Notes under the pieces: model-generated
Database searches by the model: none
Told to the model about the DNA's origin: nothing
Seen by the model: only the letters and a program-made list of their open reading frames with translations
Source: an uncultured Collinsella sp.
Lineage (GTDB): Bacteria; Actinomycetota; Coriobacteriia; Coriobacteriales; Coriobacteriaceae
DNA: 6,954 nucleotides
Reading direction: 5' to 3'
Assembly: GCA_902495525.1 (NCBI GenBank)
Contig: CABUXL010000083.1
Coordinates: forward strand, 1-6,954
Program-made: the position numbers and the translations under genes
Part shown: in pieces, positions 1-5,661 of the stretch
How the letters are laid out: every line of letters begins with the position of its first letter
How positions within the stretch are numbered: the first letter of the stretch is position 1

Positions 1-876
1 GGGCTTGGACACATCGTGCAAAAACGCCGCCCACATCAGGCTCGACGAGGGCGCGACGCCGTCACACAGCGCCAGCTCCCCCGCCACCGTCAGCACACGG
101 GCGATATGCTCGTAGACGTTAAACGCATGATAGACACTTCGCTGATCAAAGCCGCGACCCGCTGCCAACTCGGGCACAGAGGCACAGATGAGCTCGGGAT
201 AGCGAAGCATCGCGTCTCCCCCATGACCGGTCGAAAGAATGCCCTCGAGCTCAATACCCACACGCTCGCGCGCCACAGCATCGAGCAACGGCGCACACTC
301 AGCAAGCGCGCGCTTTGTCTCGGGCTCAATCATAAAGTCCAGGCGGCAGGCAAAGCGTACCGCACGCAGCATGCGAAGGGCGTCCTCGTTAAAGCGACGC
401 TTGGGATCGCCGACAGCGCGAATCAGCTTGCGCTCCAAGTCACCCTGGCCGTCGTAGCGGTCGACAAGCCCGCGCTCGGGATGCCAGGCCATGGCGTTGA
501 CGGTAAAGTCGCGGCGCGCCAGATCGTCCTCGAGCGAGGCGGCACGTTCCACACTCTGGGGATGGCGACCATCGGTGTAAAAGCCATCCAGACGGTATGT
601 GGTGACCTCGATACGCTCGCCATCGGAAATAGCCGTGATTCCGCCAAATTTAATGCCCGACTCCACAACCGCGATGCCGGCGGCCTCGAGCGCCGCTTTG
701 GACTCCTGCCACAGGCCGCTACAGCACATATCAACATCGTGGCTGGGGCACCCCATCAGGGCGTCGCGCACCCAACCACCCACGTACCAAGCCTCAAGAC
801 CAGCCGCCTCAAGCGCGCGCAGGACGCGCAGGGACGCATCGGACGGTTGAGTACCGTTGAGCGAAACATTGCACAT
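1..876 (-). CDS. cca: CCA-adding tRNA nucleotidyltransferase, 3' end beyond window
   Basis: Probable class II CCA-adding enzyme, which builds or repairs the CCA 3' end of tRNAs in the cytoplasm from CTP and ATP. The visible 292 codons run open to the window edge, so the C-terminal part is missing; family members usually exceed 400 residues. Seen in the translation: the nucleotidyltransferase head with GGWVRD (residues 33-38), the metal-binding pair D47/D49 in HDVDM, IEVTTYR (89-95), ARRDFTVNAMA (120-130) and EDALRMLRAVRFA (164-176). An HD-domain segment follows, with H250, H257 and HD at 287-288, just before the edge. The start is the ATG at 876, preceded by AGGAGG eight bases upstream. The stretch after the catalytic pair reads MCCSG where ATSA-like residues are common. 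Poly(A) polymerase of the same superfamily is the main alternative, but the HD domain and motif set favour CCA addition. It has its own putative promoter and follows the terminator of the upstream kinase gene. Confidence 0.9.
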   Translation of the reverse strand, partial: MCNVSLNGTQPSDASLRVLRALEAAGLEAWYVGGWVRDALMGCPSHDVDMCCSGLWQESKAALEAAGIAVVESGIKFGGITAISDGERIEVTTYRLDGFYTDGRHPQSVERAASLEDDLARRDFTVNAMAWHPERGLVDRYDGQGDLERKLIRAVGDPKRRFNEDALRMLRAVRFACRLDFMIEPETKRALAECAPLLDAVARERVGIELEGILSTGHGGDAMLRYPELICASVPELAAGRGFDQRSVYHAFNVYEHIARVLTVAGELALCDGVAPSSSLMWAAFLHDVSKP

Positions 877-923
877 GCCTATGGCCTCCTGCACTTGTGA
901 GCGTAAATCGATGGTTCTCAAGA

Positions 924-932
924 AGTCTAGCA
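924..932 (-). promoter_or_regulatory. putative extended -10 promoter of cca
   Basis: On the minus strand TGCTAGACT gives an extended -10 (TGn followed by TAGACT) about 48 bases before the cca start. No good -35 lies at 16-18 bases, which is tolerated for extended -10 promoters. Position between the upstream terminator and the gene supports it. Assignment is by eye only. Confidence 0.35.
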
Positions 933-1013
933 AGAAACAAGAAAGCGCGCACACGCAATCGCGTCGTCAATTCCATAAAACGAGACAGCAGACGCCATAT
1001 GCGTTCAGTGCAC

Positions 1014-1049
1014 AAAAAACACCCGCCTCGGAGATCCAAAGCGGGTGTT
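1014..1049 (-). terminator. intrinsic terminator after the second 1-phosphofructokinase gene
   Basis: Minus-strand RNA forms a perfect 9-bp stem AACACCCGC/GCGGGTGTT with a 14-nt loop, followed by a run of six T on the minus strand (1014-1019; two of them also close the stem). It lies 22 bases past the stop codon at 1072-1074. This is a textbook Rho-independent terminator and separates the kinase gene from cca. Confidence 0.9.
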
Positions 1050-1071
1050 CGGCAGCGATTTTTCGATGCGG

Positions 1072-2004
1072 CTAGCAGACCTGACGAACTTCGATGTTCT
1101 TCTTGTATTCGTCCACCTTGGCAAAGTCGCCCAGGCCCGGGCACTCGACCACGTTGGCGCCGGTGGCCATCGACAGACGGAGGGCATCCTCGACGCGCTT
1201 GGGAGCGTCGTGCCATACGGACAGGAAGGCAGCGAGCGAGGAATCGCCGGCGCACACCGTCGACAGCAGCTTGACGTCGAAGGTGCGATTGGCAAACCAG
1301 ATGTGCTCGCCGTTGGAGAAGTACGCACCGGCGCCACCGAGGGTCAGCAGCACGTTCTTGGCGCCCTTAGCGTGCAGCTCGGCCATAGCGCCCTTGACGG
1401 ACTCATCGTCGCCACCGCTCACCTTAATGCCAAAGATGTCGAGCAGCTCGTCGTCATTGGGCTTGATCAGCAGCGGCTCCATGGCAATGAGGTCTGCCAG
1501 CTGATGGCTCGAGATGTCGAGGACGAACTCGGCCCCCTTGGCCTTGACGCGGCGCAGGACCTCGGCCAAGAAGCCCTCGGAAGTGTTGGGAGGCAGCGAG
1601 CCGCTGATGACCAGGCAGGTCATGTCATCGAGCGAATCGATGAGCTCAAACATCTCCTGCTCGTTGGCCTCGTTGATAGCGGCACCGGCGTTGACCATGT
1701 TGTACTCGGTGTCGGGGCCGGCGTTGAGGAACACATTGACGCGCGTAATGCCGTCGGTCCACACGGGTTTGACGGGCACGCCCAGGGCCTCGGCGCCCTT
1801 AACGATAAACTCGCCCGAGAAACCGGCGAAAAAGCCCAGGATCGTGGTGTCGACGCCGTAGTGATCGAGCGTAAACGAGACGTTTAGGCCCTTGCCGTTG
1901 GGCGTGTAGACGGCGTTGCGGGTACGCGTGACGGTGTTGGCAGCAAGACCGTCGCAGGCGATGTTGTAGTCAATAGCGGGATTTGCAGTGAGCGTGTAAA
2001 TCAT
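1072..2004 (-). CDS. pfkB: 1-phosphofructokinase, PfkB family (monocistronic copy)
   Basis: PfkB/ribokinase-fold sugar kinase of 310 residues, the usual length for the FruK/LacC group; predicted to phosphorylate fructose 1-phosphate to fructose 1,6-bisphosphate with ATP in the cytosol. Visible motifs: TANPAID with substrate Asp12, the sugar-binding loop NGKGLN (36-41), GFFAGFSGEFI (58-67), DGITRVN (84-90), SGSLPP (134-139), KPNDDE (181-186), the nucleotide-site GGAGA (223-227), and CAGD (251-254) with the presumed catalytic base Asp254. The first position of the family GxGD signature is Cys here. The start is the ATG at 2004; an in-frame GTG at 2019 is rejected because the AAAGGA ribosome site lies right after it. 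It has its own putative promoter and terminator, so it is probably transcribed alone. It is a paralogue of the neighbouring kinase, about half identical by eye. Tagatose-6-phosphate kinase activity cannot be excluded; the adjacent fructose PTS favours 1-phosphofructokinase. Confidence 0.88.
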   Translation of the reverse strand: MIYTLTANPAIDYNIACDGLAANTVTRTRNAVYTPNGKGLNVSFTLDHYGVDTTILGFFAGFSGEFIVKGAEALGVPVKPVWTDGITRVNVFLNAGPDTEYNMVNAGAAINEANEQEMFELIDSLDDMTCLVISGSLPPNTSEGFLAEVLRRVKAKGAEFVLDISSHQLADLIAMEPLLIKPNDDELLDIFGIKVSGGDDESVKGAMAELHAKGAKNVLLTLGGAGAYFSNGEHIWFANRTFDVKLLSTVCAGDSSLAAFLSVWHDAPKRVEDALRLSMATGANVVECPGLGDFAKVDEYKKNIEVRQVC

Positions 2005-2010
2005 GAATGT

Positions 2011-2016
2011 TCCTTT
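2011..2016 (-). promoter_or_regulatory. ribosome binding site deciding the pfkB start
   Basis: AAAGGA on the minus strand lies six bases before the ATG at 2004. It would fall inside the coding region if the upstream GTG at 2019 were used, so it fixes the start at the conserved MIYTLTANPA N-terminus shared in form with the paralogue. Confidence 0.6.
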
Positions 2017-2038
2017 CACGAAGCAACGTGTTAATGAA

Positions 2039-2044
2039 AGTATA
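2039..2044 (-). promoter_or_regulatory. putative -10 element of the monocistronic pfkB
   Basis: TATACT on the minus strand matches five of six bases of the -10 consensus and lies about 35 bases before the start codon, in a locally AT-rich stretch after the upstream terminator. The best -35 at 17-bp spacing, TAGCCT at 2062-2067, is weak. An independent promoter is expected here because the preceding gene ends in a strong terminator. Confidence 0.45.
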
Positions 2045-2133
2045 TTCCACGCATCGGTAAAAGGCTAGGACAACTCGGTGAACGGTGTGGAAGCGATGAA
2101 GTACGGCGGGACACCTCTCCCCCGTGGCGGAAC

Positions 2134-2163
2134 AAAAAGGCGCCCCAGCCAAACCGGGGCGCC
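2134..2163 (-). terminator. intrinsic terminator of the ptsH-ptsI-pfkB unit
   Basis: Minus-strand RNA forms a perfect 8-bp GC-only stem GGCGCCCC/GGGGCGCC with a 9-nt loop, followed by five T (2134-2138). It begins 28 bases after the kinase stop codon. Strong Rho-independent terminator, closing the probable operon. Confidence 0.92.
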
Positions 2164-2191
2164 ACATGCGCACGAATATGTCGCGGTTCGA

Positions 2192-3124
2192 TTACTGACG
2201 ATCGAGCTTGCGGACGGCAACGCGCTTGCTGTACTCGTCGACGTGACCGAAGTCACCGATGCCGACGGACTCGGCAACGTTGGCGCCGGTGGCCATAGCG
2301 AGCTTCATGGCCTCCTCGACGTTGTCGCGATCCCTGTACCACTTGTGCAGGAACGCAGCGAGGGTGCAGTCGCCGGCGCAGACGGAAGAAACCAGCTTGA
2401 TGTTGAACTCACGCTTGGCGTACCAGATGTCCTCGCCGTTGGAGAAGTAAGCGTCGCCGCGGCTACCACGGGTGAGCAGCACGTTCTGAACGCCAGCGTC
2501 GTGAGCCATCTTCATGGCAACGCGAACCTCGTCGTCGGTGTCGACCGGCACGCCGAAGATGGCCTTCATCTCGTGATGGTTCGGCTTGATGAGCAGCGGC
2601 TTCTTGTGAGCGAGCTCCTTGAGCTTGTCGGAGGACAGGTCCAGGACGACGTCGGCGCCACGGGCCTGAGCGTGCTCCATGACCTGAGCCAGGAAGTCGG
2701 GCGTAGCTTTGGGAGGCACGGAGCCGGAGACGATCAGGCACTCGAGATCGCCCGCGGTGTCCAGGATGTTGTAGAGCTCCTCCTGGTGCTGCGGCGTGAT
2801 CGGAGCACCCGGGTTCAGAATGCCGTACTCGTGCTGGCCATCGTTGACGTAGGTGTTAATGCGCGTGATACCGTCGGTCCAGACCGGGCGGCAGAGGCAA
2901 CCCAGGTTCATGACCTCCTCGACGATGAACTTGCCCGTGAAGCCGGCGAAGAAGCCGAGCGCGACGGTGTCGACGCCCATCTTCTTAAAGGCGAAGGACA
3001 CGTCGAGGCCCTTGCCGTTAGCCGTGTAGCTGGCCGAGCCGGTGCGGACGTTCTCGTCGGGCTCGAGCGGAGAGCTCGAAACCGTCATGTCGACAGCCGG
3101 GTTAGCGGTTAGCGTGTAGAACAT
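2192..3124 (-). CDS. pfkB: 1-phosphofructokinase-like PfkB kinase (operon-linked, diverged copy)
   Basis: Second PfkB-family kinase, also 310 residues, starting MFYTLTANPAVD at the ATG at 3124 with AGGGGG seven bases upstream. Presumed reaction: fructose 1-phosphate plus ATP to fructose 1,6-bisphosphate. Seen: Asp12 in the NPAVD motif, NGKGLD (36-41), GFFAGFTGKFI (58-67), DGITRIN (84-90), SGSVPP (133-138), KPNHHE (180-185) and CAGD (249-252). Three points are unusual. The Asn that normally ends the GKGxN loop is Asp41. The usual GGxGA nucleotide-site loop reads GSRGDA (220-225). The first Gly of GxGD is Cys, as in the paralogue. The gene lies 74 bases after ptsI with no clear promoter between and ends in a strong terminator, so it is probably the last gene of the ptsH-ptsI unit. 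Family membership is firm; exact substrate is inferred from the PTS context, and a changed specificity or regulatory role is possible. Confidence 0.82.
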   Translation of the reverse strand: MFYTLTANPAVDMTVSSSPLEPDENVRTGSASYTANGKGLDVSFAFKKMGVDTVALGFFAGFTGKFIVEEVMNLGCLCRPVWTDGITRINTYVNDGQHEYGILNPGAPITPQHQEELYNILDTAGDLECLIVSGSVPPKATPDFLAQVMEHAQARGADVVLDLSSDKLKELAHKKPLLIKPNHHEMKAIFGVPVDTDDEVRVAMKMAHDAGVQNVLLTRGSRGDAYFSNGEDIWYAKREFNIKLVSSVCAGDCTLAAFLHKWYRDRDNVEEAMKLAMATGANVAESVGIGDFGHVDEYSKRVAVRKLDRQ

Positions 3125-3145
3125 TTACAGTACCCCCTGTATATG

Positions 3146-3190
3146 TGAGGGCCGCGTGGCCGGCCCATTCCAACCACGCGGTTACCTCTG
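3146..3190 (-). other. intercistronic hairpin between ptsI and pfkB, no U-run
   Basis: Minus-strand RNA has an 8-bp perfect stem CCGCGTGG/CCACGCGG (3174-3181 with 3152-3159). It extends inward by four pairs including two G-U and outward by GAGG/CCTC across a small internal loop. No T-run follows, so it is not a standard terminator. It sits between the ptsI stop and the ribosome site of the kinase gene and could be an RNA-processing or stability element. Function is inferred. Confidence 0.5.
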
Positions 3191-3198
3191 ATACCAAA

Positions 3199-4908
3199 TT
3201 AGCGAGCTGCGGACTCGAGCAGTGCCTTGACCTCGGCGGCGGTGTTGCAGGCGAGCGCCTTCTCGGCGAGCTCGTCGCACTCGGCCTTGGTCCACTGGCT
3301 GATGGTCTTGCGGGCGCGCAGGATCGACGGAGCGCTCATCGAGAACTCCTCCAGGCCCCAGCTGATCAGCAGCGGCTCGAGCAGCGGATCGGCAGCGGCC
3401 TCGCCGCACATACCGACCATGATGCCGGCCTTCACGCCGCTCTCGATGATGTTCTTGAGCGAGCGGAGCACGGCGGGATAGTACACCTGGTACAGGTTGG
3501 AGATGGTGTCGTTGCCACGGTCGGCGCACATGGTGTAGCCGATCAGGTCGTTGGTGCCGATGGAGAAGAAGTCGGCGACCTCGGCCAGACGGTCTGCGAG
3601 CAGCGAAGCGGCGGGCGTCTCGACCATGATGCCGACCTCGATGTTCTCGTTGAACTTGCGACCCTCTTCGGTCAGCTCGGCCTTGCACTGCTCGACGAGC
3701 TCCTTGACAGCCAAGACCTCCTCGACGCAGGTGACGAGCGGGATCATGATCTTGACGTCACCGAAGGCGCTAGCGCGCAGCAGAGCACGGAGCTGGACCT
3801 TGTACTGGTCGGGATTGGCCAAGCAGTAACGCACGGCGCGGAAGCCCATGAAGGGGTTGTCTTCCTTGACCATATGCAGATACGGAATCTCCTTGTCGCC
3901 ACCCACATCGAGCGTGCGGATGATGACCGGAGCACCCTTGAGCGCGCTGGCGACCTTACGGTAGGCGTTGAACTGCTCCTCCTCGGAAGGAAGCTCAGCA
4001 GAGTCCATGAACAGGAACTCGGAGCGGAACAGACCGATGGCCTCGGCGTCGTGATCGAGCGCGTTGGGCACGTCATCGGGGTTACCGATGTTGCAGGCGA
4101 TGATCTTCTTGATGCCATCGGCAGTCACGGACGGCTTGCCACGGAAGGCCTCGAGGGCTGCCTTCTCGGCAGCGAAGGCCTCGGCCTTGGCGGTGTAGGC
4201 AGCGAGCGTCTCCTCGTCGGGATCGGCCTCAACGATACCCTTGCCGCCGTCGACGACAACGGTCATACCGTTGCGCAGCGCGGTGCAGCTGTTGGAAACC
4301 GAAAGGACAGCCGGAATCTCAAGGGCGCGCGCGATGATCGCGGAGTGCGACGTGCGGCCACCGGTCTCGGTGACGATACCGGCAACGTGGGCCTTATCGA
4401 TCGTGGCGGTCATGGACGGCGTGAGGTCGTGCACGACAACGACGGTGTTCTCGGGCAGGACGGAGAGGTCGACGACCTCCTTGCCCAGCAGCTCGGCCAG
4501 AATACCGGTGCGGATGTCGGCGATGTCGGCCGCGCGCAGACGGAACATCTCGTCGTCCATGGACAGGAACATGTTCTCGAACATGGTCGAGGTGTCCATG
4601 AGCGCCTGCTCGGCGCAGGTGCCGCCGTCAATGGCGGCGTTGATGGCGTCGGTCATGCCCGGGTCCTGAGCCAGGACAATGTGTCCGCTCATGATCTCGG
4701 CCTCGGCCTCGCCCACCGTCTCCTTCATGTGGTCGGCCTGAGCCTGGGTCTTCTCGCAGAAGACCGAAAGAGCGGACTGATAGCGCTCCTTCTCTGCTGC
4801 CGAATCAGCAACCTCGTGCGGCTCAAACGTCAAGTCGGGATCGACGGCGACCATGACGGTGCCGATACCGATGCCCTCGGAAGCGTTGACTCCCTGATAC
4901 ATTCCCAT
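3199..4908 (-). CDS. ptsI: PTS enzyme I, phosphoenolpyruvate-protein phosphotransferase
   Basis: Soluble first enzyme of the sugar phosphotransferase system: takes phosphate from phosphoenolpyruvate onto a histidine and passes it to HPr. The 569 residues match the family length. Seen in order: an N-terminal helical HPr-binding region (about 30-145); the phosphohistidine domain with GGRTSH, His188; the PEP-binding TIM-barrel with IGLFRSEFLFM (291-301), RTLDVGGDKE (331-340), GFRAVR (355-360), VGIMVETPAA (425-434) and FFSIGTNDL (447-455); and the catalytic Cys501 in MCGEAAADP. All key residues are present. After SIGTNDL the sequence reads IGYTMCADRGN, where I(or T)QYT-type residues are commoner. 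Start: ATG at 4908 (MGMYQG) or 4902 (MYQG); ribosome-site spacing is equal for the two, so this is unresolved. The gene follows ptsH by 127 bases across a terminator-like hairpin and precedes a kinase gene in the same direction. Confidence 0.97.
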   Translation of the reverse strand: MGMYQGVNASEGIGIGTVMVAVDPDLTFEPHEVADSAAEKERYQSALSVFCEKTQAQADHMKETVGEAEAEIMSGHIVLAQDPGMTDAINAAIDGGTCAEQALMDTSTMFENMFLSMDDEMFRLRAADIADIRTGILAELLGKEVVDLSVLPENTVVVVHDLTPSMTATIDKAHVAGIVTETGGRTSHSAIIARALEIPAVLSVSNSCTALRNGMTVVVDGGKGIVEADPDEETLAAYTAKAEAFAAEKAALEAFRGKPSVTADGIKKIIACNIGNPDDVPNALDHDAEAIGLFRSEFLFMDSAELPSEEEQFNAYRKVASALKGAPVIIRTLDVGGDKEIPYLHMVKEDNPFMGFRAVRYCLANPDQYKVQLRALLRASAFGDVKIMIPLVTCVEEVLAVKELVEQCKAELTEEGRKFNENIEVGIMVETPAASLLADRLAEVADFFSIGTNDLIGYTMCADRGNDTISNLYQVYYPAVLRSLKNIIESGVKAGIMVGMCGEAAADPLLEPLLISWGLEEFSMSAPSILRARKTISQWTKAECDELAEKALACNTAAEVKALLESAAR

Positions 4909-4918
4909 TCCTCTCTCC
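4909..4918 (-). promoter_or_regulatory. ptsI ribosome binding site with two possible starts
   Basis: GGAGAGAGGA on the minus strand contains GGAG six bases before the ATG at 4908 and AGGA six bases before the ATG at 4902. It rules out the far upstream in-frame ATG at 4956 but does not decide between the two nearby starts. Confidence 0.6.
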
Positions 4919-4953
4919 GTGTCATGTGATAAAGCGTTTTGCCATATCCATGA

Positions 4954-4994
4954 CAAAAGAGCGCAGCTACCTTACAACAGGTCACTGCGCCCCC
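4954..4994 (-). terminator. terminator-like hairpin between ptsH and ptsI (possibly leaky)
   Basis: Minus-strand RNA 4990-4961 folds as GCGCAG/CTGCGC, then a U-G pair and one G-A mismatch, then ACCT/AGGT closing a 6-nt loop. Further G-C and G-U pairs can extend the base out to 4994. It is followed by TCTTTTG, a short imperfect T-run. It lies 45 bases past the ptsH stop. Likely role, by inference: partial termination or 3'-end formation giving more HPr than enzyme I message. Confidence 0.55.
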
Positions 4995-5035
4995 AAATAT
5001 GAACTTAGTTGTTCAACATGCGACCCGTTTGAGTT

Positions 5036-5299
5036 CTACTCGCCAAGACCGCTCTTGATGAGCTCGATGGCAGCAGCCAGAGCCTCGGCCTCGTCGGCGC
5101 CGTCGCACTTGACCTCGACCTCAGTACCGCAGGGGATACCAGCAGCCATGAGGGCCATCGGGGACTTGCCGTTGACCTCCTTCTCGGGGGTGACGACCGT
5201 CACGTCACAGGCGTACTTGCCCATGGTGGAGGCGAACAGACCAGCCGGACGCATGTGCAGACCCTGAGGATTAACGAGGGTAGCCTTCTCAGAAACCAT
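5036..5299 (-). CDS. ptsH: phosphocarrier protein HPr
   Basis: Small cytoplasmic phosphocarrier that receives phosphate from enzyme I and hands it to sugar-specific EIIA domains. The 87 residues match the family. The active-site motif GLHMRPAG carries His15 at the canonical position. Ser46, the regulatory site used by HPr kinase in many Gram-positives, is present in NGKSPMALMAAG, but followed by Pro47 rather than the usual Ile; whether it is phosphorylated here cannot be told. The start is the ATG at 5299, with AGGAG six bases upstream; the longer in-frame extension to 5356 covers the leader and has no HPr homology. First gene of the probable ptsH-ptsI-pfkB unit, with a putative promoter 61-90 bases upstream and a leader that may mask its ribosome site. 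Confidence 0.97.
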   Translation of the reverse strand: MVSEKATLVNPQGLHMRPAGLFASTMGKYACDVTVVTPEKEVNGKSPMALMAAGIPCGTEVEVKCDGADEAEALAAAIELIKSGLGE

Positions 5300-5302
5300 A
5301 AT

Positions 5303-5349
5303 TGACTCCTTTTTGTGTTTAACCCCTGTCATGCATGTGGCAGGAGTCA
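5303..5349 (-). promoter_or_regulatory. ptsH leader with Shine-Dalgarno-sequestering complement
   Basis: In the minus-strand leader the octamer TGACTCCT (5349-5342) is the exact reverse complement of AGGAGTCA (5310-5303), which contains the ptsH ribosome site. Pairing would leave a 31-nt loop and hide the site. A competing hairpin, CTCCTG (5346-5341) with CAGGGG (5328-5323, one U-G pair), uses the same upstream bases and would free it. The two folds are mutually exclusive, as in translational switches. This is read from sequence only; regulation is inferred. Confidence 0.4.
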
Positions 5350-5366
5350 GATTCACGACGTTGTTT

Positions 5367-5395
5367 ATATTAACTCACATCAAACGGTTTTTCAT
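5367..5395 (-). promoter_or_regulatory. putative ptsH promoter
   Basis: Minus strand ATGAAA (5395-5390) and TAATAT (5372-5367), 17 bp apart, match four of six consensus bases each; an overlapping TATAAA (5369-5364) is an alternative -10. The predicted start of transcription is near 5360, giving a leader of about 60 nt. The region is the most AT-rich before ptsH. A short inverted repeat GTGT-TTC-ACAC (5397-5407) touches the upstream edge and could be an operator, but it is too short to be sure. Confidence 0.45.
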
Positions 5396-5436
5396 TGTGT
5401 TTCACACGAATTGTTGGACAGATGTCGTATCCCTGC

Positions 5437-5565
5437 GCTCGCCCGCCGGGCGGGGCGGTTAAGTTTGCTGCTCTACAGTCCTGCGCAAGACGGAAAGCAC
5501 ATTAAGTGCTTTCCTTTGCGTGCGGAACTCGCGACAAACTTAATCGCCCCGCCCGGCGGGCGAGC
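5437..5565. repeat. 129-bp near-perfect palindrome with 31-nt arms
   Basis: The arms 5437-5467 and 5535-5565 are reverse complements at 30 of 31 positions. They start GCTCGCCCGCCGGGCGGGGC and end in TTAAGTTTG. At the centre a second perfect 9-bp hairpin, GGAAAGCAC/GTGCTTTCC (5492-5500, 5506-5514), has loop ATTAA. The stretches between (5468-5491, 5515-5534) are partly complementary, so the whole can form one long hairpin or cruciform. The trinucleotide TGC directly flanks both ends (5434-5436, 5566-5568), compatible with a 3-bp target duplication but also with chance. No reading frame of note lies inside. It could be a small non-autonomous mobile element, an extragenic palindrome or a structured RNA. 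It lies between the fruA terminator and the ptsH promoter. Confidence 0.85.
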
Positions 5566-5661
5566 TGCGGAAACTCGGTCGGTCCAGAACAATATCGGCG
5601 GAACGGAATTCTGGCTGAGGATCTGTTCGCGACAAAGACTCAATGGGCAGTTCCCTCTATG
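5566..5661. other. non-coding spacer with short direct and inverted repeats
   Basis: No credible gene. TGCGGAAACTCG (5566-5577) resembles TGCGGAACTCG (5521-5531), and TCGCGACAAA occurs exactly at 5529-5538 and again at 5627-5636. Small inverted repeats CCAGAA/TTCTGG (5584-5589, 5609-5614) and GGGCA/TGCCC (5645-5649, 5660-5664) are also present; the latter runs into the next long repeat. This suggests material related to the adjoining palindrome, perhaps a degenerate copy. Confidence 0.35.

Noticed and set aside
16..900. A 294-codon plus-strand frame at the left end
   Set aside because: The minus strand encodes a clear nucleotidyltransferase with conserved motifs and a good ribosome site; the plus-strand frame has no recognisable domain.
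2078..3112. Long plus-strand frame opposite the operon-linked kinase, and a similar one at 1045-1887
   Set aside because: Both are antisense shadows of PfkB-family genes and show no motif of their own.
3145..4929. A 594-codon open frame on the plus strand opposite ptsI
   Set aside because: It mirrors enzyme I, whose catalytic motifs are complete on the minus strand. The frame is low-complexity and rich in Leu, Gly, Val and Asp, as expected from the reverse complement of GC-rich codons.
4921..4956. Possible promoter for ptsI: TTGTCA (4956-4951) and TTTATC (4933-4928), 17 bp apart
   Set aside because: The -35 is good but the -10 matches only three of six bases, and the start of transcription would fall almost on the ribosome site. 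Not enough to call.
5397..5407. GTGT-TTC-ACAC as a catabolite-control or CRP-like operator
   Set aside because: Four-base arms are too short to distinguish from chance, and it does not match a full known operator.
5437..5565. The large palindrome as a CRISPR array or as a simple terminator
   Set aside because: There is no repeated unit with regular spacers, and no T-run follows on either strand; the arms are too long and GC-rich for an ordinary terminator.
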